Of a DNA stretch of 64,000 nucleotides, positions 7,119 through 14,939 are shown piece by piece. Position 1 is the first letter of the stretch; every line of letters starts with the position of its first letter. The translations under genes and the position numbers were made by a program. Under the pieces are notes generated by a model, which was given only the letters and a program-made list of their open reading frames with translations, did no database searches and had not been told where the DNA came from. The stretch comes from Clostridiaceae bacterium (GTDB taxonomy: Bacteria > Bacillota > Clostridia > Lachnospirales > Lachnospiraceae), in NCBI GenBank assembly GCA_902362725.1, contig CABIXM010000007.1, forward strand, positions 1 through 64,000, in the 5' to 3' direction.

Positions 7119-8849
7119 ATGCGGCATGCAAAAAAACATAACGAAACAACCTCTGTCCGCCAGATCATTCTCTCCACCCTGGCGCAGCACCGGTTCCTTG
7201 CCTCCGGCATCCTGCTCTCGGTCTGCGGGGCCATCCTGACTGCTCTGGTGCCGCCGCTGGTGCTGGGACATATCATCGATACGCTGACTCTTAGAACCAT
7301 GCCCTCCCTGCTTCTGATTCTGCTCTATTTTGCCATGCTGGCCCTGACCGGGATCCTGGAATCCGTCCGCGAGGGTCTGCTGACGGTCTGCGGACAGCAG
7401 ATTACCCACGCCCTTCGAAGCCGTCTGATGGCCAAATTCGTACGGCTTTCCGCGGAAGAGCTAAACCTTCAGGAGCCGGGCGCTGTGGTGTCCCGCTTCG
7501 TGGGCGATGTGGACACGGTGGAAAATCTCTTCACCTCCGGCATCATCAGTATCTTCGCGGACGCCTGCAAGATCTTAAGTATTCTGGCGGTTATCTGGTT
7601 CCGGAACAAGGGCCTGGCGCTGATTTTCCTGCTCCTGCTGCCCCTGCTGTTCGCCTTTACCCGCCATGTGCAGAAAAATATGCTGACCGCCCAGATCGAG
7701 AACCGCAAGGCCGTCAGCCGCGCCTCCGCCCACGTGCCGGAGACCCTGCACAATATCCGCACTATCCACGTGCTCGGCAAGGAGCGCTACATGGAGCAGC
7801 AATATGACCGCTACATCGGCGACAGCTACCGGGCCATGGAGCGGACCAATTTCTACGACGCCATCTACTCTCCGGTCATCCTGATTCTGAACGCCATCGT
7901 GGTAGCGCTGGTCATGCTTTTATCCGCTTCGGGCAATCCCCGGGTGCTGACACTCTTTGGTATGTCCGCCGGTACCGCTGTGGCCGTCATGAACTATATT
8001 TCCCAGATCTTCTCCCCGGTGGAGAGTCTGGGAATGGAAATTCAGACTATTCAGTCGGCGGTGGCGGGCCTTCACTGGATTCAGGAGTTTTTCGGGCTAC
8101 CGGAGAAAGAGCCGGTCGAGGCAAATGCTTCCGTTTCTGCAGCTTCTGCGAAGCCTGAAACGACAAATTCCCACGCTGACATACAGGCTTTCCCGGACGC
8201 GCCCTTCATCGAATTTCGCGACGTCACCTTCTCCTACGACGGGAACAAGCCCATCCTGAGCCACCTGAATCTGACTGTGGAGACCGGCGACCAGCTGACG
8301 CTTCTCGGCCGCACCGGAGCCGGAAAAAGTACCCTGTTCAAGCTGCTTTTGGGACTCTATCAGCCGGATTCCGGGCAGGTCCGGATCCACGGCGTTCCGG
8401 CCGCCTCTATCCCGGAGGCCGCCCGCCGAAAGCTTTTTGGCTACGTGGAACAATCTTTCCATATGGTTCCCGGAACGGTTCGGGATCAGATTACCCTGTT
8501 TGACCCGGCTATCTCAGACGAAGCCGTTCAGAAGGCCGCATGCCTCACCGGCCTTGCCGACGCCATTTCGCATCTGGCGCAAGGCTACGATACCCCCTGC
8601 ACACCGGAGCTCTTCTCTCAGGGCCAGTGGCAGCTTCTCTCCATCGCCCGGGCGGCGGTTTCGGATCCGGAGCTTCTGCTCCTGGACGAAATCACCGCCA
8701 ATCTGGACGCGGAAACTGAGCAGCATGTGCTTCGCGCCCTGCGCCGCGTCTCCGAGAACCGCACCGTGCTTTCCATCTCACACCGGACCTCGGCAGAGTT
8801 TGGCAGAACCTTTACCCTTCACGGTAACGCAGTATTTCCTATAAAGTAA
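7119..8849 (+). CDS. ABC exporter, fused permease-ATPase (heterodimer partner)
   Basis: A 576-residue ABC exporter half. The N-terminal membrane domain (about residues 1-320) opens with a hydrophobic helix (FLASGILLSVCGAILTALVP). The ATPase domain has Walker A GRTGAGKST, Q-loop YVEQSFH, an unusual signature FSQGQWQLLSIARA instead of LSGGQ, Walker B LLLLDEITANLD with the catalytic Glu, and H-loop SISHRTS. Its partner has the complementary pattern (good signature, Asp for Glu), which is what asymmetric heterodimeric exporters show. An AGGAGGT site precedes the start. With the partner truncated by the ICE, this half is probably without function or promoter unless it can act alone. Substrate unknown. 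Confidence 0.9.
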   Translation: MRHAKKHNETTSVRQIILSTLAQHRFLASGILLSVCGAILTALVPPLVLGHIIDTLTLRTMPSLLLILLYFAMLALTGILESVREGLLTVCGQQITHALRSRLMAKFVRLSAEELNLQEPGAVVSRFVGDVDTVENLFTSGIISIFADACKILSILAVIWFRNKGLALIFLLLLPLLFAFTRHVQKNMLTAQIENRKAVSRASAHVPETLHNIRTIHVLGKERYMEQQYDRYIGDSYRAMERTNFYDAIYSPVILILNAIVVALVMLLSASGNPRVLTLFGMSAGTAVAVMNYISQIFSPVESLGMEIQTIQSAVAGLHWIQEFFGLPEKEPVEANASVSAASAKPETTNSHADIQAFPDAPFIEFRDVTFSYDGNKPILSHLNLTVETGDQLTLLGRTGAGKSTLFKLLLGLYQPDSGQVRIHGVPAASIPEAARRKLFGYVEQSFHMVPGTVRDQITLFDPAISDEAVQKAACLTGLADAISHLAQGYDTPCTPELFSQGQWQLLSIARAAVSDPELLLLDEITANLDAETEQHVLRALRRVSENRTVLSISHRTSAEFGRTFTLHGNAVFPIK

Positions 8850-8880
8850 AAAAGTCAGCCATTCTCAGGCTGACTTTTTC
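8849..8880. terminator. Bidirectional terminator between ABC pair and HEPN/MNT genes
   Basis: AAAAAGTCAGCC (8849-8860) and GGCTGACTTTTT (8868-8879) form a perfect 12-bp stem with a 7-base loop. The A-tract and T-tract make it usable from both sides, which suits two convergent transcription units. Confidence 0.85.
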
Positions 8881-8900
8881 TATACATTACCTTCTAAATT

Positions 8901-9308
8901 TTACACTTCATTATAATATTTCTTTACCTGCTGCTTCATTTTTTCAAACAATGGACAGTAAATTTCTATAATATCGCGAAACTTTTCTTCCGCAAAGGTT
9001 CCGTCATAATCATAGGCCAGATAGTTCCGGGTCTTCAGCATCTGCAGCCACCGATCATCATCTATCAGGCCATTGGTAAATGCCTGCTGCAAGGTTTCTC
9101 TGGGGGAACCGATGGCAAAATCCAGAATCTCCAGCTTCTTGACCAGAATGTCCTTCAGAACCTTCCATGCGATATCAAAGGTCAGGCTGAAATTCAACAC
9201 CGTACCCTCCAGAACAAAATCTGCGTGGGGATCTGCCGTCTGGCTCTTCTTTAGATTTTCCAGACTTTTACAAAACGTATGATACCGGTTAATATATTTG
9301 TTTTCCAT
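8901..9308 (-). CDS. HEPN / HI0074-type nucleotidyltransferase substrate-binding protein
   Basis: A 135-residue all-helical protein of the HI0074 family (opening NRYHTFCKSLENLKK; LEGTVLNFSLTFDIAWKVLK near residues 35-54; SPRETLQQAFTNGLIDD). It pairs with the MNT nucleotidyltransferase encoded just upstream, whose end it overlaps by 20 bases. Such HEPN/MNT pairs act as toxin-antitoxin modules in which the MNT protein AMPylates or blocks the HEPN RNase. The usual RX4-6H motif appears here as RNYLAYDYD: the His is replaced by Tyr. RNase activity may therefore be lost, leaving only the substrate-binding/partner role. Family assignment is firm; activity is uncertain. Confidence 0.88.
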   Translation of the reverse strand: MENKYINRYHTFCKSLENLKKSQTADPHADFVLEGTVLNFSLTFDIAWKVLKDILVKKLEILDFAIGSPRETLQQAFTNGLIDDDRWLQMLKTRNYLAYDYDGTFAEEKFRDIIEIYCPLFEKMKQQVKKYYNEV

Positions 9309-9570
9309 ATTTTTTTATATCCTCCAGCAAGTAAGGATTTCGAATGCTGTCATAATCAAACACGTCGATTTTCCGAAGAGTTTCTATCTGCTCCAGATCC
9401 GCTTCCAACCGGGAAATATCTTTGCAGCCATATACCACGAAATCAATATCGCTGGTCGGCGTCGCCGTCCCCGTCGCAAAGGAACCGAAAAGATCCAGAC
9501 GCTGCACGTGATTCTTTTTGCAAATGGCTGATACCTGTTGAATTAACGTATGGATGGACATTACATTCAT
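9289..9570 (-). CDS. MNT-type minimal nucleotidyltransferase (antitoxin-like)
   Basis: A 93-residue nucleotidyltransferase. The catalytic GSX10DXD motif is intact (GSFATGTATPTSDIDFVV near residues 30-47). It is the MNT partner of the HEPN protein encoded downstream; the 3' end overlaps the start of that gene, so the pair is co-translated. In characterised pairs the MNT enzyme modifies the HEPN partner with nucleotides. The start could be either of the ATGs in MNVMSIHT. The pair is flanked by an exporter and an HD hydrolase and has no obvious link to them. Confidence 0.88.
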   Translation of the reverse strand: MNVMSIHTLIQQVSAICKKNHVQRLDLFGSFATGTATPTSDIDFVVYGCKDISRLEADLEQIETLRKIDVFDYDSIRNPYLLEDIKKYGKQIY

Positions 9571-9653
9571 TTTCTATTTCACCTTGTATCGTTTTTACCA
9601 GTTTACCACGCCTACCCGGTTTCCGCAAGTTTCACAACATTTTCTTCTATCTT

Positions 9654-10241
9654 CTATTCTTTCAGATTGCCCTTCCGGATATGCTCTTTCAGAATCTGAT
9701 CCGTCACCTGATAGAGCTTCTCCGAGCCCTGTCTGGTCTTTTGCTGTCTGCCATAGACCTGCTTTGCCGACACGCCGTGTTCTCTCCAGTCTCCGCCTCC
9801 ATTGCTGTTGTTCAGCAGCAATGGCTGCAGGTTGTCCATGGCGTGGGCAAACTTAGATTCCGGTGTCTGGAATTCTTCAAATTCGTCAAACAACTGCGTC
9901 AATTTCTGCTTCTGATCCTCCGGAAGCAGGGAGAAGATCCGCTCCTTGGCTGCGTCCTCCCTGGCCTTCTGGGTTTTCAGTCCCTCTGTATCGTAGGCAT
10001 AGGTATCTCCCGCGTCAATTTCTACAATATCATGAATCAGGCACATGAGCATGACCCGGCCGATGTCCACCGGTTCATTGGCATATTCCTGCAGAAGGTA
10101 TGCCATAATCGCCATATGCCAGGCGTGCTCCGCGTCATTTTCATTTCTTCCGTGTCCGGACAGATGGGTCTGCCGGAAGATATTTTTTTCTTTGTCGATT
10201 TCCAGGGCGAAATCGAGCTGTTGTTTTAAGCGCTCATCCAT
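9654..10241 (-). CDS. HD-domain hydrolase (5'-nucleotidase-like)
   Basis: A 195-residue HD-superfamily protein. Metal ligands are visible as H...HD...D: ENDAEHAWHMAIMAYLL near residues 34-50, MCLIHDIVEIDAGDTYAYD near residues 66-84, and later a KFAHAMDNLQPLLLN helix near 130. This pattern is that of the YfbR/YGK1-like 5'-deoxynucleotidase group. The likely reaction is dephosphorylation of deoxyribonucleoside monophosphates, but other phosphohydrolase roles are possible. The start at 10241 has an AGGAGA site about 6 bases upstream. The frame remnant at 10255-10457 ends 13 bases before it. Confidence 0.85.
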   Translation of the reverse strand: MDERLKQQLDFALEIDKEKNIFRQTHLSGHGRNENDAEHAWHMAIMAYLLQEYANEPVDIGRVMLMCLIHDIVEIDAGDTYAYDTEGLKTQKAREDAAKERIFSLLPEDQKQKLTQLFDEFEEFQTPESKFAHAMDNLQPLLLNNSNGGGDWREHGVSAKQVYGRQQKTRQGSEKLYQVTDQILKEHIRKGNLKE

Positions 10242-10254
10242 GAGTTTTTCTCCT

Positions 10255-10457
10255 TTATTTCCATAAATAGCGATATTTATCCATCTGCAGATATAAGATC
10301 GATGCTACACGAGCACGAATCTCCTCTTCATATTCTACCGCATTTTCCAGCAATTCCGCTACCTGTTTTTTTGTAAAATGGAATCTGAGATTTTGGCCAT
10401 AAAGCTTTTTCGATACATCCAGCTGTTCATCAAAATCTGTACTGATTGTTTTTGCTT
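10255..10457 (-). pseudogene. Small unrecognised frame, probably a 5'-truncated gene remnant
   Basis: The minus strand has an open frame of about 65 codons ending with TAA at 10255. It reads as a plausible helical protein (opening KAKTISTDFDEQLDV, then LRFHFTKKQVAELLENAVEY and ending DKYRYLWK). No ATG, GTG or TTG is available upstream within the open part, and the 16-bp repeat array at its 5' side contains stops in all frames. It is probably the 3' end of a gene whose start was lost to, or replaced by, the repeat. I do not recognise the family. Confidence 0.4.
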
Positions 10458-10460
10458 TAT

Positions 10461-10556
10461 GTACTTTTGTTTTTATGTACTTTTGTTTTTATGTACTTTT
10501 GTTTTTATATACTTTTGTTTTTATGTACTTTTGTTTTTATGTACTTTTATGTACTT
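10461..10556. repeat. 16-bp tandem repeat array
   Basis: Five consecutive copies of GTACTTTTGTTTTTAT (10461-10540; the fourth has one change, A for the first G), followed by shortened copies to about 10556. The unit is AT-rich and not a multiple of 3, and every frame through three units meets a stop on the minus strand, so it is non-coding there. The array lies between the lipoprotein terminator and the small frame remnant. This whole gap (10242-10627) holds only the remnant, the array and the hairpins described separately. Confidence 0.9.
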
Positions 10557-10566
10557 TATCACATGT

Positions 10567-10599
10567 AAAGAAAAGTCGCCAAAATGACGACTTTTCTTT
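10567..10599 (-). terminator. Terminator hairpin after the lipoprotein gene
   Basis: AAAGAAAAGTCG (10567-10578) and CGACTTTTCTTT (10588-10599) form a perfect 12-bp stem with a 9-base loop. It lies about 30 bases downstream of the lipoprotein stop codon and has T-rich flanks on both strands. A second inverted copy of the arm overlaps the end of the lipoprotein gene (10612-10629). Confidence 0.75.
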
Positions 10600-10627
10600 G
10601 TGTATCATCGACATTTTGACGACTTTT

Positions 10628-11332
10628 CTATTTTTCATTCACTTTTTCAATCCGGTATGCCAGTCCGATCTGGGCCGGGCAGGTCTCCTGGATGTAACCA
10701 CTAAACCAGATCTCCACGGTGTCGCCGGGCTGCACTTCATCCATCAGATTGTCTGCGGAAACCACATAGTCGCCTGCGGACATTTTCTGAAAGCCGTCGG
10801 CCACAGCGATGTAGGTCACCAGAAGATTCCCCTCGTTTACTTCCTTTACCTCGGCCATGAAATGCAGTACCTCCGCCGGGATCGACGTGTCCGCAGAATC
10901 CACATTCCGGAAGATATGGGGTTCGTCGTCCCAGTACACAAGCAGGGTGTCATCCGCGCCGAACTGGTAGCCATACCCTTTTCCGAAATTGGCTTCATCG
11001 TCTTTGGCAGGCAGCTGGGTGCTTTCCACTGAAGTGGTAATCTTTCCGTCCATATTACCGCAGCCAACCATGCTGCTTAAGAACCCGGTATCCTGGTAAA
11101 TGACGCCGTTCACCCGGACACAGGGCGCATAAGCCACCGGGCGGGATTCCGTGAGATCGGGCAGTGTGACCGCGTCACCGGAACCATCTGTGCTCTCCTC
11201 CTCAGACGCTGCGTCGGCGGTCTGTACCTGGGGCTCGGCTCCGACGGTGTCCTGAGTCTGCGCACCTCTGGCGCAGGCTGTCAGAAATGTGGCTGCAGCT
11301 GCGATCAGTAACAGGCTAATTGTTTTTTTCAT
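10628..11332 (-). CDS. Lipoprotein of unknown function
   Basis: A 234-residue protein with a lipoprotein signal: MKK, a hydrophobic stretch (SLLLIAAAATFL) and lipobox LTAC near residue 20. A low-complexity acidic linker follows (DAASEEESTDGSGD). The mature part is probably beta-rich and contains a segment like lipoprotein OB-like domains (GDTVEIWFSGYIQETCPAQ and VNEGNLLVTYIAVADGF). It would be anchored to the outer face of the membrane. Similar small lipoproteins are common in Lachnospiraceae but I cannot assign a role. It is a single-gene unit followed by a terminator. Confidence 0.75.
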   Translation of the reverse strand: MKKTISLLLIAAAATFLTACARGAQTQDTVGAEPQVQTADAASEEESTDGSGDAVTLPDLTESRPVAYAPCVRVNGVIYQDTGFLSSMVGCGNMDGKITTSVESTQLPAKDDEANFGKGYGYQFGADDTLLVYWDDEPHIFRNVDSADTSIPAEVLHFMAEVKEVNEGNLLVTYIAVADGFQKMSAGDYVVSADNLMDEVQPGDTVEIWFSGYIQETCPAQIGLAYRIEKVNEK

Positions 11333-11482
11333 AGGATTGTTCCTCCTTCTGCGCTTTTGTAAATGGAATCTGTGTTATTTTTTTACGTTCACCTATATAA
11401 ACGGATTCTTTTCGCATTTACTACAGAAAAACCGGATTTTATCCCATAAGTTTACAATTCATGATAGTAGGGACAGATATCG

Positions 11483-11953
11483 TTACTGAAGTTCCTTGCA
11501 GACGTCTACCCACCCAACGGCTCCGGCCACCTCTTCCAGTTCCGGAATGGTAAGCTTCACCGCACTGTGCGCATCTCCTGCTGCCGGATACACGGTCTCG
11601 AAGCGGCGCAGGCTCTCATCCAGATAGACCTTCACGCCATCGTTGATCCCGAAGGGGCAAACCCCGCCCGGCGCATGGCCGATCCACTGCTCTACCTCTT
11701 CAAAGGGAATCATTTTCGCTTTTATATGAAAAGTATCCTTATATTTTCGATTCTCTACTCTGGCCGTTCCTTCCGTCAGTATCAGTATCGGCTGGTCATC
11801 CTGCAGAAAGGACATGGTCTTGGCTATCATGCCCGGCTCCACACCCAATGCGTCCGCTGCCTCCGCCACGGTGGCCGTAGATGCCTCCAGACGGATTACG
11901 TGATCTAAGAACCCTTTCTGCTCCAAGTAATTTTCTGCTCTTTTCTGCGACAT
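11483..11953 (-). CDS. YbaK/EbsC-family aminoacyl-tRNA deacylase
   Basis: A 156-residue YbaK/prolyl-tRNA synthetase-associated domain protein. Typical family stretches are TVAEAADALGVEPGMIAKTM near residues 27-46 and the conserved GHAPGGVCPFGI loop near 92-103, followed by KVYLDESLRRFETVYPAAGD. Such enzymes hydrolyse mischarged tRNA, for example Cys-tRNA(Pro) or Ala-tRNA(Pro), in the cytosol. The exact specificity cannot be read from the sequence. It stands alone between the lipoprotein promoter region and a cluster of hairpins. Confidence 0.9.
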   Translation of the reverse strand: MSQKRAENYLEQKGFLDHVIRLEASTATVAEAADALGVEPGMIAKTMSFLQDDQPILILTEGTARVENRKYKDTFHIKAKMIPFEEVEQWIGHAPGGVCPFGINDGVKVYLDESLRRFETVYPAAGDAHSAVKLTIPELEEVAGAVGWVDVCKELQ

Positions 11954-12034
11954 GGTGTTTCTTCCTCCTGTCTTCTCTTTTGCTTCCTTCGCGCATTTTG
12001 TTTTATTCTACCACGCTGACGTTTAAATGCAAGC

Positions 12035-12150
12035 CCGCGCCGAGGCGCGGTTGCTTCAGCAACCATCTACCACTGCGCCGAGTGCGCATCTTTGCAAGCT
12101 CTGCTTGCTTTTATGGAATAGGGAATTCTATCGGAATTTCCGATTCCATA
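12035..12150. repeat. Cluster of consecutive short hairpins (dispersed-repeat-like)
   Basis: The 276-bp gap between the YbaK-like gene and cytX holds a run of small palindromes: CCGCGCC/GGCGCGG (12035-12050), GGTTGCT/AGCAACC (12049-12064), TGCGC/GCGCA (12074-12088), GCAAGC/GCTTGC (12094-12108), and a longer TATGGAAT/ATTCCATA (12112-12119 with 12143-12150) enclosing GGGAATT/AATTTCC. No coding frame is convincing here. It may be a dispersed intergenic repeat, a structured RNA, or the 3' processing/termination region of the thiamin operon. Confidence 0.65.
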
Positions 12151-12229
12151 AAAAGCGGAATCGAAGCTTTCTTTCTCCGATCCCGTTTTTATCAGGTGTT
12201 ACCCATCTTTCCATTCTTTTATGTAAGGC

Positions 12230-13399
12230 CTACTTCTTCTCTCCCGCCAGCTTCTCTACAACCACGTAGAACACAATGGTAACCACCATATCCGGCAGGG
12301 TATTGCCTACGACCATATCCACATTCATCAGCCACCGGTAAAGGATAAAGCCCAGAAGCCACACCACCAGTGTCTTCCACTCAAAGGCTCTTTTGCTCTC
12401 TGCCTTTTTCAGGATAAAGAAATCCGCAATCTGAATGGCAATCATCGGCGCAAAAACAGATCCGATGAAATACAGGAAGTCCGTGATATCGTCCATGGGG
12501 AACAGGATGGCTCCTGCAATACCGATCACAGTCACCACAACCGCTACCCATTTTCCATGGATCTTCTCTCCTAGGGACTCGCTGGAAATGCCTGCAGAGT
12601 ACGCGTCCAGGAAGGTGGTGGTCACGGTGGAGAATACAATGATCAGAAGGCCTGCGATCCCCAGCCCGGCCTTTACCATAATCTGCGCGATATCCGACTC
12701 TCCGGTAAAAATCGCGGCTCCCATACCAATCACATACATCCAGCAGCTTACCAGGCCATAAACGACTGCGCTGACCGCTGTGGCCTGCACCGGTTTTTCC
12801 GCCTCTCTGGTATAATCGCTGATCAGGGGCAGCCAGGACAGCGGCATGGCTACGGAAAGCTCTACGGCTGCGCCAAAGGTCATGCCTTCTCCTCCTGTGA
12901 CGGCCGCGCCGCCGTGTCCGAAGATTACAAAGCTTAACAGAATGGTCAGAATAAAGAGCGCCGCCATGGCCACCGTATTTACCTTGCCCAGGTTCTCAAT
13001 ACCGATGAGAATCCACACGATAATCAGGCCGCCAATCAGCAGACACCAGACCCAGTTGCCCACGCCCAGGATACCGTCCGCCGCCAGGGCTCCGTCATAA
13101 ATCATAATAGCCGTCCAGCCCACCAGCTGAATCACATTCAGTGCGGAAAAAAGCAGTCCGCCCTTGCTTCCAAAGCTCATCTTTGCCGTTTCCATGGCGC
13201 TTCTTCGCACCTTTCCGCCGATGAGACCGGATAAGAACAGCATGGTACAGCCGATGATGTGGCCTACGATAATAGCCAGCAGACCTTTTCCGAAGCCCAG
13301 ATCCGCAAGATAAGTTCCTGTCAGAATCTCTGCAATCGAGACTCCGGCTCCGAACCAGATAAGACCGTTTTCAAATACAGAAGTACGCTTTTCTGTCAT
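12230..13399 (-). CDS. cytX: CytX-like hydroxymethylpyrimidine permease
   Basis: A membrane protein of the NCS1/codB (cytosine-purine permease) family with about 12 hydrophobic segments, beginning RTSVFENGLIWFGAGVSIAE. CytX proteins are found with thiamin genes and are thought to import the pyrimidine precursor HMP. I take ATG 13399 as the start: it lies one base after the thiD stop and has an AGGAGGTG site about 10 bases upstream; a longer frame from 13426 lies inside thiD. It is the last gene of the TPP-controlled operon. With no thiC in this operon, import by CytX plus ThiD would supply the pyrimidine half of thiamin. Confidence 0.88.
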   Translation of the reverse strand: MTEKRTSVFENGLIWFGAGVSIAEILTGTYLADLGFGKGLLAIIVGHIIGCTMLFLSGLIGGKVRRSAMETAKMSFGSKGGLLFSALNVIQLVGWTAIMIYDGALAADGILGVGNWVWCLLIGGLIIVWILIGIENLGKVNTVAMAALFILTILLSFVIFGHGGAAVTGGEGMTFGAAVELSVAMPLSWLPLISDYTREAEKPVQATAVSAVVYGLVSCWMYVIGMGAAIFTGESDIAQIMVKAGLGIAGLLIIVFSTVTTTFLDAYSAGISSESLGEKIHGKWVAVVVTVIGIAGAILFPMDDITDFLYFIGSVFAPMIAIQIADFFILKKAESKRAFEWKTLVVWLLGFILYRWLMNVDMVVGNTLPDMVVTIVFYVVVEKLAGEKK

Positions 13400-13400
13400 C

Positions 13401-14207
13401 TTACCGCACCTCCTTCGCAAATTCACCCGTCAGATCAAAGGCATGCTTCATGGGGCCGGATCCCTTGCCAAGATCCAGCATGGCTCCCAGCGCGCCGGAA
13501 ATATAATCCTTCGCCCGCTTTACCGCTTCCGGAAGTTCATAGCCCTTGGCCAGATTGGAAGCAATCGCGCTGGAAAGGGTACAGCCGGTTCCATGGGTAT
13601 TGGGATTGTCGATGCGCTTGCCTTCGAACCAGTGGCCTTCCCCGTTTGCATAGAGATAGTCGTTGGCGTCATTGATACTGTGCCCGCCCTTTAATAAAAC
13701 GGCGCAGCCATAGGTTTTGCTGATTTTCTCTGCTGCCGCCAGCATATCTTCCTTGGTTTTAATAGTCATGCCGGATAGAATCTCCGCCTCCGGGATATTG
13801 GGCGTCACCACCTCTGCCAGAGGCAGCAGCTCCTTTTCCAGTGTCTCCACCGCATCTGTCTTCAGAAGCACCGAGCCGCTGGTAGCTACCATGACCGGAT
13901 CCACCACGATATGCTTTGCCTCGTAATCACGCAGCTTCTTTGCAATGACACGAATCAGTTCGCTTGCGGATACCATTCCGATTTTGACCGCATCCGGAAA
14001 AATATCCTCGAATACCGCGTCAATCTGCTGTCCCAAAAATTCCGGGGTTGCCTCCTGGATTGCTCTTACGCCGGTGGTGTTCTGCGCTGTCAGTGCGGTA
14101 ACCGCTGTCATCGCGTACACCCCATTCATGGTCATGGTCTTCAGATCTGCCTGAATGCCGGCGCCTCCGCAGGAATCGCTGCCTGCGATTGATAATGCTG
14201 TTCTCAT
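13401..14207 (-). CDS. thiD: Hydroxymethylpyrimidine/phosphomethylpyrimidine kinase ThiD
   Basis: A 268-residue ribokinase-fold enzyme. Family motifs are SIAGSDSCGGAGIQADLKT at residues 5-23, ALTAQNTTGV near residues 38-47, DPVMVATSGS near residues 103-112, LLKGGHS near 170, and the anion-hole/catalytic NTHGTGCTLSSAIA near residues 204-217. It phosphorylates HMP to HMP-PP in two steps. It sits between thiE and cytX. The 86-base gap to thiE shows no clear hairpin. Confidence in function is high. Confidence 0.96.
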   Translation of the reverse strand: MRTALSIAGSDSCGGAGIQADLKTMTMNGVYAMTAVTALTAQNTTGVRAIQEATPEFLGQQIDAVFEDIFPDAVKIGMVSASELIRVIAKKLRDYEAKHIVVDPVMVATSGSVLLKTDAVETLEKELLPLAEVVTPNIPEAEILSGMTIKTKEDMLAAAEKISKTYGCAVLLKGGHSINDANDYLYANGEGHWFEGKRIDNPNTHGTGCTLSSAIASNLAKGYELPEAVKRAKDYISGALGAMLDLGKGSGPMKHAFDLTGEFAKEVR

Positions 14208-14293
14208 TTGTGTTTTCCTCTTTTCCTTTGTTTTCGCATTATTTTTCTATCGCGACAGAGAGTGGTGCCCCCGGTCTGCCGCTTTCACGGGCT

Positions 14294-14938
14294 TTATGCG
14301 CCCGTTACTACCTCTTTTACCTTTTTCTTCAGCTCTCCCGCTGCTTTTTGGATATCCGCCGCTCCGAAGATAGCGGAAACCACAGCCGCTCCGGCCATGC
14401 CGCCGCCCCGGATCTCTGTGATATTCTCTGCAGTGATACCGCCGATGGCCACCGCCGGAATCTGTACGGAGGTACAGATTTCACAGAGCTGCTCCCTGGT
14501 AATCCGAATAGCCGTTGTCTTGGTCGGCGATGGAAATACGGCTCCTACGCCCATATAGTCCGCGCCTGCCTGCTCTGCCTTCTTCGCCTGCTCTACCGTC
14601 TTACAGGTGGCCCCGATGATAAAATCCGCCGGAACCCGGGCGCGAATTTCACTGACCGGAGCGTCCTCGATCCCCACGTGGACGCCGTCTGCGCCGCTTT
14701 TCAGCGCCACCTCCACATTATCGTTGATAATCAGCGGGACGCCGTGGCGATGACAGATTTCCTTTACCCGGATAGCTTCCTGCAGAAACTCCTCCTCCGG
14801 AAGCTTCTTTTCCCGCAGCTGCAGGATCGTCACGCCTCCCGCCAGAGCTTCCTCAATCTGCTCTTCCAGCGTCTGTCCGCCGGTCCAGTGCCGGTCCGTC
14901 ACCGCGTAGAGCAGCAGCATCTCTTTCTTAAATTTCAT
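14294..14938 (-). CDS. thiE: Thiamin-phosphate synthase ThiE
   Basis: A 214-residue TIM-barrel enzyme with LYAVTDRHW at the N-terminus, the substrate-binding TILQLREK near residues 38-45, LIINDNVEVALKSGADGVHV near residues 69-88, the FPSPTKTT phosphate-loop region near 134, and IPAVAIGGIT near residue 159. It joins HMP-PP with the carboxy-thiazole phosphate to give thiamin phosphate. The operon also encodes a TenI-like paralogue immediately upstream (1-base gap), and this is clearly the synthase of the two. Confidence 0.95.
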   Translation of the reverse strand: MKFKKEMLLLYAVTDRHWTGGQTLEEQIEEALAGGVTILQLREKKLPEEEFLQEAIRVKEICHRHGVPLIINDNVEVALKSGADGVHVGIEDAPVSEIRARVPADFIIGATCKTVEQAKKAEQAGADYMGVGAVFPSPTKTTAIRITREQLCEICTSVQIPAVAIGGITAENITEIRGGGMAGAAVVSAIFGAADIQKAAGELKKKVKEVVTGA

Positions 14939-14939
14939 T

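Noticed and set aside
10461-10556. 16-bp repeats considered as a CRISPR array
   Set aside because: Copies follow directly without unique spacers, and there are no cas genes nearby.
10378-11032. Plus-strand frames rich in Phe/Tyr/Val across the 16-bp repeat
   Set aside because: The composition comes from translating the AT-rich repeat; the longer one runs antisense through the lipoprotein gene. No ribosome site supports them.
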